Shown here: positions 25,228 through 36,494 of the stretch, piece by piece
How the letters are laid out: each line of letters begins with the position of its first letter
Numbering within the stretch: the first letter of the stretch is position 1
DNA from: Homalodisca vitripennis
Taxonomy: Eukaryota; Arthropoda; Insecta; Hemiptera; Cicadellidae
NCBI RefSeq assembly: GCF_021130785.1
Contig: NC_060207.1
Location: 192,904,001 to 192,968,000 of the forward strand
DNA length: 64,000 nt
Direction: 5' to 3'
Translations under genes and position numbers: made by a program
The notes under the pieces: model-generated
Seen by the model: only the letters and a program-made list of their open reading frames with translations
Databases searched by the model: none
What the model was told of the DNA's origin: nothing

Positions 25228-25972
25228 CGACCGTTTTATTGCTAGAAGAGGTTTATGCCGCAACATATATACTCTGATCAAGGCCGCAACTTCATTGGTG
25301 CTGCTCGTCAGCTTCAAGAAGTTTATTCTCTACTCAAGAACTCCACGCCATTGATCTCAGACCACTTAGCCAAGAACGAAATCCATTGGAACTTCAATCC
25401 ACCCTGTGCTCCGAACTTTGGTGGTCTCTGGGAAGCTGCAGTGAAGTCTACCAAGCATCATCTGAAGAGAATAATACAAAACCACCACTTCACTTCAGAA
25501 GAATTTTTCGACATTCTTATGCCGCATTGAAGCTGTTCTGAACTCCAGGCCGCTCTGCGCACTTCCATCATCACCTGACGACGACTTTAACTACTTGACT
25601 CCAGGCCATTTCCTCACTGGAGATCTTCTGCTGTCACGTCCAGAAGAGGACATCACTTCCGAGCCACTCAATCTTCTATCTCGTTGGCAACAAGTGTCTC
25701 GCGCCACTCAACACTTCTGGAAGAGCTGGAAGAAAGACTACCTCCACTCGCAAATCCAACGCCCAAAATGGACTGAACAAACTACAAATGTAAAGGAAAA
25801 TGACCTAGTATAAATGTACTCTAGCAATAGTGATCCTCTAACTTGGCCCCTAGGTAGGATTATCAAAGTGTTACCTAGCTCTGACCACATTGTTCGTGTG
25901 GTCCAAGTGAAAACCCCGTGAGGTATTGTAACCGTTCCTGTAAATAAGTTGGTTGTTTTACCTAATGTTTAG
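25228..25972 (+). pseudogene. BEL/Pao integrase C-terminal fragment (broken)
   Basis: The first long frame (from 25,255) carries the second catalytic aspartate in SDQGRNF and the catalytic glutamate in GGLWEAAVKSTKHHLKR, the spacing expected of a DD(35)E integrase. The next frame holds NSRPL and LTPGHFL and the C-terminal domain typical of BEL/Pao pol proteins, including WPLGRI and PVNKL near the end. Breaks are frameshifts near 25,252 and 25,518 and in-frame stops TAA at 25,811 and TGA at 25,919; the original stop is probably TAG at 25,970. The first catalytic aspartate and the zinc-binding domain are missing. The fragment cannot make a working integrase. Confidence 0.85.
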
Positions 25973-26146
25973 TCATAATCTCCTTAGTGTACATATAACT
26001 CCATTTTCTATTCATATTTAGCTCTTAATTAATAATAAATTGACTCAGGTATGTTTCATGACGAATGGTAAATTTTCTTCAATCATAACGTTTTCTTTTT
26101 TTCTTTTACTTGGGTCAAAAAATGTTTTTTTTTGGGTGGGGGGGAA

Positions 26147-26598
26147 TGTTCAGTACTTATTTCTTAATTAACGGCTGGTGTTGTTACTGACCCGAGATGA
26201 CGTCACCGACTCGCAGCCCCTTCTCCAACCCCTTCAAGATAAGAAGAGGCGGCTCTTTTATTCTCTCCGCAGGCGACGTACTGGACACACGCTGCTGCCC
26301 GCATTCCACCCCAATACATGAACAGTTGTCACGTTTATACAGCTCTATTTTGTTTTGTTTTTATGTATTTCAAGTCAATATAGTTACTTTATTTACCCTC
26401 TCGAAGTGAATCATTCCCCTTGTTGTCCACCGCTCTCCATCTACAAGACCTAGACAAGACTTCTGGTGATCCTGGACTCCCCGCTGCCCTGGCCGAGGAC
26501 CTCGACGACCCCGTTCTACGAGACTCCCCCAAGGTACATCACCAGTCGTTTTTATTTCGGCTATACCGCGGTTACGGCTCTTCCTCAAAGACTGTACA
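26147..26598 (+). repeat. BEL/Pao 3' LTR
   Basis: Starts TGTTCAGTACTTATTTC immediately after a purine-rich tract and ends near TGTACA, for a length of about 452 bp. It is richer in GC than its surroundings. The short frames inside it (26,197-26,409 and 26,420-26,776 plus, 26,370-26,588 minus) are not genes. The left end is well placed; the right end is inferred from the TG...CA rule and the alignment of the flank to copy C. Confidence 0.65.
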
Positions 26599-26776
26599 CT
26601 ATTATCTTTCAGTTGTAAAAAGTTTGATTTTTACTATGAAAAGGGCTTATAGTAAAGATATTTCCACTAGGAATAGAAGTATATTTAGTAATCCACATAG
26701 GTTACACAGGTTCTTTATACATCGTTTATCGTTTTCCAGTCTTATTCTTTACTATAACAAACCTTGTGACGGGTAA

Positions 26777-26809
26777 GGTAATCGAACCCGTGACCCAGTT
26801 AGAGAGCCT
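26777..26809 (-). repeat. tRNA-like B-box relic
   Basis: The minus strand reads GGCTCTCTAACTGGGTCACG then GGTTCGATTACC, closely matching the tRNA-like piece at 55,372-55,431. Confidence 0.4.
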
Positions 26810-27149
26810 CCAAAATTATTTTGAAATGTTGTTATAGTTTCCAAATGAATTAAAATAATTATACAGTTTATTGTGTGCACTTTTTAAAGTTTCAATTATG
26901 ACTTTGTGCTACGCCCTACGTCACTGTAATATATATCTTTATAGAATAATATCCTTAAATACGAGAATGTCACTACATCCCAATGTTCAGTACAAGAAAA
27001 TTAATAGGTTAATAATAGATATATGTTATTGAAATTTATACTATTGCATATACATTATAGGATTTACGGGATTGGATGTGTTTCAGCAATATTTTACTGA
27101 AATACGGACCGCTAACTACATATAAGACGGGTTATTCTCATTTGCTGTT

Positions 27150-28003
27150 ACAATGGAACCAATACAATAAGTTCAACTCTATGGTTACAGTTATACCGCA
27201 GATGACACACACGACCCGTACTTTGTGGTTTACTTCACTAGTTCAATATTCTCGGTCTATGCTTTACCTGGAATCTCTGAGCAGACTATTTGTTCCAGTG
27301 GAACCAATGCAATCAGCTGAACTCTATGGTTACAGTTATACCGCAGATGACACACACGACCCGTACTTTGTGGTTTACTTCACTAGTTCAATATTCTCGG
27401 TCTATGCTTTACCTGGAATCTCTGAGCAGACTATTTGTTCCAGTGGAACCAATGCAATCAGCTGAACTCTATGGTTACAGTTATACCGCAGATGACACAC
27501 ACGACCCGTACTTTGTGGTTTACTTCACTAGTTGAATATTCTCGGTCTATGCTTTACCTGGAATCTCTGAGCAGACTATTTGTTCCAGTGGAACCAATGC
27601 AATCAGCTGAACTCTATGGTTACAGTTATACCGCAGATGACACACACGACCCGTACTTTGTGGTTTACTTCACTAGTTCAATATTCTCGGTCTATGCTTT
27701 ACCTGGAATCTCTGAGCAGACTATTTGTTCCAGTGGAACCAATGCAATCAGCTGAACTCTATGGTTACAGTTATACCGCAGATGACACACACGACCCGTA
27801 CTTTGTGGTTTACTTCACTAGTTCAATATTCTCGGTGTATGCTTTACCTGGAATCTCTGAGCAGACTATTTGTTCCAGTGGAACCAATGCAATCAGCTGA
27901 ACTCTATGGTTACAGTTATACCGCAGATGACACACACGACCCGTACTTTGTGGTTTACTTCACTAGTTCAATATTATTGGTGTATGCTTTACCTGGAATC
28001 TCC
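27150..28003 (+). repeat. 145-bp minisatellite, six units
   Basis: The marker ATGGTTACAGTTATACC begins at 27,181, 27,326, 27,471, 27,616, 27,761 and 27,906, exactly 145 bp apart. Internal units are nearly identical, differing by single substitutions, while the outermost parts are more diverged. This indicates a recent expansion. Because 145 is not a multiple of three, the same peptide frame is staggered between units, which produces the overlapping 81- to 129-codon frames; these are not genes. Copy A holds one partial unit (5,848-5,915). Confidence 0.97.
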
Positions 28004-28053
28004 AATCAGATTCAGATTACTTTTGTGACAGGTTACCTCTAAATCATGTAATA

Positions 28054-28056
<3 letters not shown>

Positions 28057-28131
<75 letters not shown>
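28057..28131. repeat. (CA)n microsatellite
   Basis: About 75 bp of uninterrupted CA units directly downstream of the 145-bp array. Confidence 0.97.
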
Positions 28132-28134
<3 letters not shown>

Positions 28135-28985
28135 GTATACACAGACAGACACCAATAGATTTTTTATAATAGTATAGTGTATAGATTTAGAATTTTAGTT
28201 ATTTCCGGAAATTCGTATGGTCTTTGTGGAAAATGGGTAAAGGAAAAAGGTATCTCACATTGGTTTATTCAGCCATTTTACTTTCTTCCACGAAGAAAAC
28301 TACTTCTGGGCTCTCGTAATGAACGTAACCTTTTCATTTACTGTGTTTTTACGTCTAATCTTAATTTATGGTTTGTCATAGTTGTTAAAAAGATTTAAAA
28401 TAACCTGTTGGATTTATAAATAAACAGAATGTATCACTTTATTAGCACTTGTATTTTTTTGGTTGTCTTGACCTTCAGTATGATTACCTTTAATGAGTTA
28501 TTTCAAGTTCATGAAATCTAAATTGATAGTTTGTTTTTGTTAAAGGGATTTAAATCAAACATGCTGGACTTATAAACCAGTAAAAAAGTTATCTATTTAT
28601 CAGTAATATTTATTATTTCTTAAGTGACAAAAAGGTTTTGAATGTCACAAAAACAGCTAAAGTACGTTTAATTTTAAAACAATTTTAACATTCATACAAA
28701 ACATTCCTTTGTGAAAACTTTTACTATTTATGCTAAATTTTGAATATTTGATATGGTTTTCGCTATAAAATAGGGTAAGAGTGTCGAGTAACAAAGCTTG
28801 GCTGAGGTTGTGTGCAAAATGTCATGTCTATAACATCAAGAGCCACTTTGTCACATGTTATAAGAATAGCATAACTTTTCTGGTTTGTTTATACATTCTG
28901 GGGCAAACTACACTGGCCATTGCAAAAACCGATGCGTCACTTAAATCAGTATTGTCACATTACGAACCCCGAAACGATATTTGGG
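28132..28985. other. No feature recognised
   Basis: AT-rich DNA with two short frames (28,177-28,398 and 28,781-28,990) that show no recognisable motif. Confidence 0.5.
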
Positions 28986-29280
28986 CTTGAGGGTGACAGG
29001 TATAGTATATTGCGGAGGATGACCGGGTGGGTCAGCTCCCTTAGTGTTGCTAGCCTGGACATGGCGGAGTGCTGTGCCCTGCCCGCTTTGACTGTAACAG
29101 AATTGGCCTTTTCTTCTCCCAAGGTAACACCACTGAGACAATAGTGTCTCCACTACGTTTCTTCATAGGATCTCGAAACGACGCGGGATGTTTACTATCC
29201 CTAAACTTATATACATTCTGAATATTTCGTCCAGCCGGAAGCAAGCGCGAAAGTCCTTTTAGTGAGAGGCTTCCCAAATG
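28986..29280. other. GC-rich island at the B/C junction, unidentified
   Basis: Base composition is clearly richer in GC than both sides, and several overlapping 70- to 75-codon frames exist on both strands. None matches a family I recognise. It has no counterpart at 9.9-10.1 kb, so it is probably an inserted fragment (retroposed sequence or transposon piece) sitting at or near the duplication junction. Confidence 0.4.
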
Positions 29281-30724
29281 TTTGTCTTAAGTGAACAAAA
29301 CAAATTTATGAAATCATATTAAGCCTACACATACAGGTATACTGCAAAGCAAATTTAGGTTGCTTGTATTTGACGAAAATGGAATATTTTGTCAACAAAG
29401 TTATGGTTAGACACACTAATACATTTTTATATTATTCAACAACTGAGTGGCAGCAATACAACAAAATAACAGACAAAACTCTACATGTTTTAATGGAAGA
29501 AAGTATCACTTAGATTTATAATACAATAAATATTATGATTTCGCAATTTACCTAATGTTGTTTTTATTATTTAAACTGAATTATTTTAGTTCAGCATATT
29601 TATCATATGAGCACTGAATTTATTAAAATATTATTGTGCAACACTGAGTTCTCATTCTATATGTGGATGTAGGAACTAATAATGGCAAGTTACTGAAGCA
29701 ATAGCACTAGTACGTCGTTTGATATTCGACAGTGGCAGCGCCGCCAGGCAGTAGGACGTGGTCTGAACACACAACTATGCTGCACATATTGCTAACAACT
29801 TAATTAGGGCGCAAAGAGCATCACTTCTATTGTGATGAATGTAAATCCATTTGTTCTGTATTTTTTATACTTTTCACGCTACAGCGTACCCGTATAGTGG
29901 GAAATATTTTAACATTTTTCTTCTAGTAAAAAAATAAATGTTTGCAGTGAAGTGTTGTATAAACTGGTAAATATTCCACATTGGCACTAACTAATAATTT
30001 ATCTACAGTTAGTGATTGTGAACAGGTGTATACATTTTACAGGATGGGTTACATATTAATCACTATAAATGAATAAATTATGAATGAATAAATTATTTTA
30101 TTCCTTCCACAAACAACAAAGTTAATATTTTAAAAAATGAACATCCTGGAATTAACTGGCCACTTTTACAAGTATTGTGGCCAGTATAAACATAACAAAA
30201 TAAAATACACTGTTTGTGTCAGAGTCAAGTTTCTTAATGTGTTTTCAACAGCCGAGTCGCTCTCTATGGCATCTGTGTCTTAACACTAGCATTTGGCTTA
30301 TCAATACACTTCTATACCTTACTCACTAGATAACAAAAGGATTACAATATAAAACAAAGAAAAATTATGCTTCCATAGTAACAAGTAAAAATAAAAATAA
30401 AAACCCGGCAAATATACAGACACTGATTGAAAATCATTTTTATTAAGAAAATAAACATACTCATCTTATATTTTATTTAAATTAAAGTTACTGTAAATTA
30501 GTGCTAATTTGAATTTGAAGTTAATCATAAAACCAATTACACTCTTCAAAAGATTGTAAAAATGTCTTTAGCTTAAAAACTGAAAGAATTTATATTGTTT
30601 GCTAACTTTATTTTCGTATGGCAATCTATTAAAAAACTTGGGACCAACATAGGAAAAAGAATGTTTAAATGCAGACTTATTCACTTTAGGAATTCGGAAC
30701 ATTCGATTTTCTATACTTCTGGTC

Positions 30725-30940
30725 TCATATTTTTAGATCAGTAGTTCCCAAATTGCCACTTCTGAGATAAAAAGCCCTTAATACCTTAAAGATAAATAAA
30801 TTCTGCAAAGGCAATATTTTAAGTCGACAAAAAAGTGGGAAAGAACTATCTCTCCTCTGTTTGTACAAAATAATTCTCATAAAATGGTTCTGAACTACTC
30901 TTAACTTCTCTATTAAGTACTTATATGTTCCCCCCAGCAA
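30725..30940 (-). pseudogene. LINE ORF2 C-terminal region (fragment)
   Basis: Contains VVQNHFMRIIL and LPLQNLFIFKVL, the layout of the region after the reverse transcriptase in Jockey/CR1-like ORF2 proteins (LQNRALRII...ILPL). It is isolated by frame breaks from the reverse transcriptase. Confidence 0.65.
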
Positions 30941-31431
30941 ATAATACCGTATTCTATTCTTGAATTAACCAGAGCGAAATATAAAGTTCTTAACAAATCT
31001 TGATCGCAAAAATTCTTTAAAAAATAAAACTTTCTGATTGTTGAATTAAGTTTGTTTTTTAAAGTTATAATGTGATTTTCCCATGTTAATTTCTTGCTGT
31101 CAAAAATTACTCCTAAGTATATTTAAAGTAAGTATTTAAAATGGTCTTCTTTTTTAATTATCTTACAATTACAGTCATTTCTCCACAATTTAAAGCATGA
31201 TACTTAAGGTCTTGGTCAAAAATAAAATCATTAAAGTTAAAATTTACATACTGTGTTTTTTCAACATTTACCTGCATTTTATTTAATGTACACCAATTTT
31301 TTAAATAATAATAAATCTTCTAAAATTTGATTTTTTCCAGCACTTGCACATTTTTATTTGAATAGAACAAAGCAATATCGTCAGCAAAACGCACTAACCT
31401 TCCCATTAAAAATTTATTTCTAACAAATCAT

Positions 31432-31629
31432 TTATAAAAAATAAGGAAAAGTGTAGATGAGATTACACTTCCCTGCGGTAACCCCAGATGAAACCGGAAG
31501 TGGTGCACTGATGGACTGACAGACACGTACCCGCTGCTCCCTGCCCGTGATGAAACCACGGAACCAACTCAAGGCTACGCCCCGTACTCCCGCCGCCTCC
31601 AATTTCAACAGCAAAAGTCTCATGGTCAA
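31432..31629 (-). pseudogene. LINE reverse transcriptase fragment
   Basis: Carries LLLKLEAAGVRGVALSWF and GREQRVRV followed by SSGV, the conserved stretch leading to the QGS motif in LINE reverse transcriptases. The catalytic (F/Y)ADD region is expected at about 31,370-31,410, where QQYRQ-type decayed codons are seen; no intact frame survives there. Confidence 0.8.
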
Positions 31630-32274
31630 CTAAGTCAAACGCCTTTTTAAAATCAATAAACAGACCAGTTGATTTTTTCCCTTGATTTAAGCATAGAATA
31701 AATCATAGTTGTAAAGTTTACAAGAGACATCTTCATAGATTTACCTTTAACGAAAAAAAAATTGACTAATACTAAAATAACCTATATTATTTAAATAATT
31801 TATTAACCTAATCTTCATTATCTTCTCAAATATTTTTTGAAAACACAGAAAACAGACTAATAGGGCGAAGATCATGTAACTTAATTGATTTATTTTTCTT
31901 ATATATTGGAACAACTACGCTTGACTTTAGATTGCGAGGAAAAACACCAGTTGAAAAACTTAAAATTTATTATTTTAGTTACAACAGGAGATATTACATG
32001 AGAAATGCGCTTAATTAAAAAATGTATTAATATTATCCAAAACCTGCTGATTTTATATTATTTAATTGTTTAATAATTTTTTGAAACTTCATTTTCGTTA
32101 GTGGGAAGTATGAAAAAAAAGGTGATAACCTTTGCTGTAAAAGAAAATTATTATCTACATTGACGATTGATTAGACTGAACTTCAATTGAAGTATTGATT
32201 TACTATGTCCGCTACAACTTGTGGATCTGATAAAATTTCCCCCGCTATACAGTTCTACTTTTTCAACTGATCCT

Positions 32275-32538
32275 CTAGAGGTGGTTCCACTTAAAACTAT
32301 TTACAATTTTCCACTGAAGTGATGTATCTCCATTAGCTTCATTAATTTTTTTACGATAATAACTATTTTCTGTTGTGCTAATTTCATTTTGTAGATTTAA
32401 ACCAAATTTTTTATAGAAAGAACAAAAATTCGTATCATATGGCCTGGTTTTATAAATTCTATATAACTTTGTTTTCTTATTTAGCTTATTTAGTAATTTT
32501 GTGTTAATCCAGAGGCTAATTTTTCTTTGCTTTCTCAA
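32275..32538 (-). pseudogene. LINE ORF2 linker between endonuclease and reverse transcriptase
   Basis: A basic 87-residue stretch with SLWINTKLLNKLNKKTKLYR and YYRKKINEANGDTSLQWKI, as in the linker of APE-type LINE ORF2 proteins. It lies in the expected order between the endonuclease end and the reverse transcriptase. Confidence 0.7.
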
Positions 32539-32742
32539 GTTTACTTTTTGTTACTTTTTTTACAACTATTAATAGTATCGCATAAATATTTTAAAAAATC
32601 ATTAAAACAAACATTAACATTTTCAGTTATAAAACAACTATCCCAGCTTATATAACTCAGTATTTTAATACAACTTCATCAAAATCAATAATACTAAAAT
32701 CATGACTAACCACTATTGCTATTTACATGTTGATTAAAATTG

Positions 32743-33042
32743 TTAAATCACGGCACTTTTAAAAAATTGTTCTGATGACAAAATATGGTCTATACACGTT
32801 TGTGAATTAGCAGTGATTCTAGTAGGACCATCAATAAGCTGTGTAAAGCCGTTACTACTTAACATACTGAAATAACTTTGAACACTTTGTGTATTTTCTA
32901 ATGTATTTAAATTAATATCTCCAATTAAAACGGTACTGTTAGAAATTAATATTAGTTTGTTTGTAAATTCTTCAATAAAATCATTCTCAGAAAAAATTGT
33001 GTAGTCTATATATACATAAGAGGTTAAAAAACAAATTATCAA
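32743..33042 (-). pseudogene. LINE APE-type endonuclease, C-terminal part
   Basis: Residues VLIGDINLNTL and the LIDGPTRIT...CIDHIL stretch are the GDFN-like and SxIDHI-like motifs of the endonuclease of Jockey/CR1-type elements. The N-terminal catalytic part is missing because the element is 5'-truncated near 33,130. Confidence 0.82.
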
Positions 33043-34374
33043 GTTTTATTTTTTAAAAGTAAAGCATCAGCAGTCGTTAGATTAAAATTTAAATTTACTA
33101 CACAAATATCATATAATTCCATTACATAAGATTTTTTCGATTGCTAGGTACTCCATAGAAAATAAGGGGTAGGGAATATGCTGAGAGAAGCCGCAGAATT
33201 GTGTCAGCTTTAGAAGGATTTCCCCGGTTACCACTGGAGTAGAATGATTATATCACCAACCACCATCCTAGGTGACACTGGTTTCAGTCACATTAGTGCA
33301 CACATGACTTAAATGCTGTGACATGATTACTCTATAAATAAGTAGGTTAGTTGGTTCAATTTGTAAATTTTGGAATCACAAGGCATGTGGTAAGATCCTT
33401 GCACAGACTAGTATCCTAATCTCGTTTGTCTGTGGGGAGGGGCAGGATAAAGCTTAAATGAGCGTTGTCCACTAATTGAAAAATATAGTATTATTTTTAG
33501 AAATGATGAAGCAAATAAGATCATCTTTCGTTACTAACCACCTTGTAACTGTGTAGAATACTGAATCTGACAACATAACTTTTAAGAATTCACTGCAAAC
33601 AAGGCAGAAGTACGCCACACCAAATGGCTGAGCCAAACAGGTTTAGCCGAGGTCTATTGCTCATTTCATTCTGTGGACAGTTAGACTTCTTAAAAAAAGA
33701 CAATGTTTACACCCTCTTTACTGAGTAATAGGTTTCAGTGACGTAATAGGTAACTTCCATGGTTGGACATGCACAACCATAGAACTAATTATTGTCTATA
33801 CATAAATTAAGTTTCTAGCAACAGTTTAATAATTATACTGATGATATTTTATGAAATATCTCAGCACATTACCCAAATCTTTACTCATTAAGTGTTACTA
33901 CTTAAGTGTTCATCAGGAAGCTGTTTCATCTTGGATCCTAGAAGGGTGAAATTGGTTTTCGATTGGAATTTAGGTAGTTTAATTTAAAACATTTGGTCAC
34001 AGTCAAAGCAGATTAAAAAATGTTCTGGTTATTTCGCAATGATTATTATATATTTGGAACATAATGTTTCGGATAGATTAAGATCAGGACCAAAGAAACA
34101 TTGCTGAAGTTTAGTCATAGAAACATATCTTTCCTATGAAAAACATTATTATGAAACATGTAACTCCCTGGATCGTTTTTTTGTTTTTTTGTTTTGTTTT
34201 AAGTTTTCTACTTTTTAATTAATTTAATTTAAGTAATAAAGAATCATTTCATATTTGTCTGTCTTCAAGAAAGTTATCTGAAGATACACAGAGTAGGGCC
34301 TACTATACATATAAAGGAAACAATATTTTCCCAATTTATAGTTATTTGCACCCCCTTCAATAGTACAAAAAAAA

Positions 34375-34645
34375 AAAAAACACAACACGAATGGACTAAA
34401 ACAATACGTTATTTTGCAAAAGTCTTCGTATAAGCTCAAGTTTCTGACTTGCTGATCATTACATAATGTGTTACACGTGTTGCAATATAAGTTCATCTTA
34501 ATTGATATTTTATCCCTTCAAATACTCCTGATATTCAAATCGTAATACAACATGTTGTATAAATAAATCTTTCCTACGACACGATCCTTGTTGGGGTTTG
34601 TAGTTGAGTGAAACAGGTAGTGTACACGCGAATACATTCCAGTGA
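34375..34645 (-). other. Open minus-strand stretch continuing from the conserved island (copy C)
   Basis: In copy C the minus-strand frame of the 111-bp island stays open for about 87 codons (roughly 34,505-34,765), helped by the extra base in the nuclear-receptor-like site. In copy B the same frame is cut soon after the island. No product is recognised, and the frame may be open by chance. Confidence 0.2.
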
Positions 34646-34741
34646 CCTTTGACCACAAATGTTTTAAACATCACGCCACGCTGCTGCACAGGAAGTTGTA
34701 GACGGAATCGTATATTTCCAAGAACGCTTGTTTCCTGAGCG
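34630..34741. other. 112-bp highly conserved island (copy C)
   Basis: Partner of 12,684-12,794 with two substitutions and one inserted base. Here the nuclear-receptor-like site reads TGACCTTTGACC, which on the minus strand is a direct repeat of AGGTCA-type half-sites with one-base spacing. Copy B has lost one T. The possible explanations are given under the copy B entry. Confidence 0.65.
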
Positions 34742-35994
34742 AGGGCAAAATGTGGAGATTGGGATTTTTCGCATTAAACAAAAACAGTGAATTAGAGATT
34801 TTTGCATCCGGATAAGTTATAATCCTTTCTGTATGTTATTTATCTCCTTTAATAAGTTGTACCATGTGCAACTTAAATGTGAAAATTATAACAACACTGT
34901 AACAAATAATGCTTTTGAAACTTAATTTAACACAAGTACACGTAACATTTTAGACAATAAAAACTCTTTAGCTTTGCCAAATATTTTTTTTAAACAATAC
35001 TATTGATGATTAACATTACAGTTAAGAAAGTTAATTTATTAAAAGGTACCAGTTTGTTTGTATGCTATTTCCAAGTTATAATGTTGAAATGACAATTAAA
35101 ATATAGTTGAATTTAAGTTTCTAAATGAGTTTTTGTTTCGGTTAAATTCAATAAGTACCACTATTTAAAATTGTTAGATATGTATTTGAAGAGTTTTCTG
35201 TATTTTTTTATTAAAAACTGATTGTATGAGTATAATAAAATTGCTATTCGTCCAAGAGTTTTTATAAAATTGTGTATTTTTTATTTTGAATATTCATAAA
35301 ATAAAACAATTAAATTTTGTTATGCATCTGTTTTTCTTCGGGCTAGTTTACAACATTGTTTAAACGACTTACTATAAACATTTTTAGTTATAGTAGAGTA
35401 AACAAAGAAATTCTACTACTTATTAAGTATTCAGGGAATTCATCCTATAGAGTTTTGAGTTTAACATAATACAACGTTTTCCAAACAGAAATCCCTAATG
35501 ATTTCCCAATATTTATTCTAATATAAAATATTATTAAATATATCGTTAGAGAACAAAAAAGCTAACAATTTAATGAACTTTTCCTTTTTTTAAACTATCG
35601 TTCGTGTAATACAACATTGCGTTACATAATCAATGATAATTAAAAATAAAAACATTATTTTTCTAAAGTTTTTAACTTTTTGTGTAAAATTTTGCTATCT
35701 TAGTGATGGAAAAGCTTGTGTAATTATTGTTAAGTAGTCGATTCTAAGTGATGTCATACAACAAAAATAAGTGATTCGTAGTAAATATAGTCTAATGAAA
35801 GAGAAAAATCGTGGTAGTTTAATTTAGTTATTATTGGTACGCTTGAAGAATGTTGATAAAACTTAAGGCAACCAGAATGTATAAAGTAAGTATCTAATTT
35901 TGTATTTAAATTATACGTAATTTCACAGCATTACGTTTATTTACATAAACCTTTAAATCTTAATAATGCATGTAAATATAAATAATTCATGTCT

Positions 35995-36220
35995 TGTCAA
36001 ACACACTCAGAATCAGAGCGATTACTAAATGTGATTGCTCATACAACATGATCTACGTGGCTACTACAGTTAGAACGGAACAGTAATCTGGGAACTGAGA
36101 TCCAATTTGCATAGCATGAGCACAAGACCTAGGTTTTCATGAAATGTAAAGATAAATTACCTCTAGGAGAGAAACATTTTCATCAATCATCCTGGTTTTG
36201 GTTGGGGTCGAAATGATAGG
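35995..36220. repeat. Conserved block shared with copy B
   Basis: Counterpart of 14,180-14,420. It has the 41-bp identical core at 36,134-36,174 and a one-base indel just after GAGAGAAA. Confidence 0.65.
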
Positions 36221-36494
36221 TCATGGAAAGAGTTCCTACTATTTGTTCACTAAATTTTTTAGTTTGACTCACTTGAAACCAACAAATAGAGGAGTAAATA
36301 AAAGTTGACGGACTCGGTTAGCATTATTTGTACCAATTATTTGGCTGAACATAACGTTTTAGTATCTATATCTTATTTTGTGACAGATAAATTTATTATA
36401 TGCGTAACTGATGGTTGCTTTAAAAAGTTTATGACCACAAAAGTATATAAGAAGCAATTTAGGCTTTGTGCTTACACAACACAAATTGTGTAGG

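Larger units (their letters stand above)
25228..26598 (+). mobile_element. 5'-truncated BEL/Pao LTR retrotransposon (integrase end plus 3' LTR)
   Basis: Only the 3' part of the element remains: the end of the integrase, the C-terminal tail, a short untranslated stretch, a purine tract (GGGTGGGGGGGAA) and one LTR. The flanks (TTATATAT on the left and CTATTATCTTTCAG on the right) both align to one place in copy C near 56,520-56,545, which lacks the element. The insertion is therefore younger than the B/C duplication. No 5' LTR, gag, protease or reverse transcriptase is present. Confidence 0.85.
9925..29284. repeat. Tandem segment copy B (~19 kb)
   Basis: This segment is collinear with copy C. 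Anchor pairs read from the sequence are 10,130/29,290, 10,432/29,674, 10,905/33,170, 11,220/33,700, 12,684/34,630, 14,180/35,995, 15,545/41,070, 16,610/42,105, 18,395/48,070, 20,402/49,969, 22,860/51,700, 24,337/55,370 and 26,935/56,845. The changing offset is largely explained by insertions in C (LINE, Penelope-like element, minisatellite region) and in B (piggyBac-like remnant, BEL/Pao fragment). No host gene is recognisable. Similarity is patchy and moderate, so the duplication is old. The ends are approximate. Confidence 0.7.
30056..33130 (-). mobile_element. 5'-truncated, decayed LINE (APE-endonuclease type)
   Basis: Copies B and C align up to about 10,800/30,050 and resume at about 10,850/33,135, so about 3.1 kb is inserted in C. 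On the minus strand it holds, in order, the end of an APE-type endonuclease, a linker, reverse transcriptase pieces and a C-terminal region. It ends in a short ATTCAT/AATAAATT-type repeat at 30,062-30,100, which is the expected kind of 3' tail for these elements. The endonuclease start and ORF1 are missing. Frameshifts and stops separate the pieces. The sequence looks like the Jockey/CR1/L2 group; the exact clade is not determined. Confidence 0.85.

Noticed and set aside
26370..26776. Frames over the BEL/Pao LTR and its flank
   Set aside because: They are explained by the GC-richer LTR and show no retroelement or host domain.
27150..28003. Possible CRISPR-like array
   Set aside because: The units are contiguous 145-bp copies without spacers, in eukaryotic DNA.
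27076..28042. Series of overlapping 81- to 129-codon frames with a repeated peptide
   Set aside because: They arise from the 145-bp tandem repeat read in staggered frames. There is no evidence of a gene.
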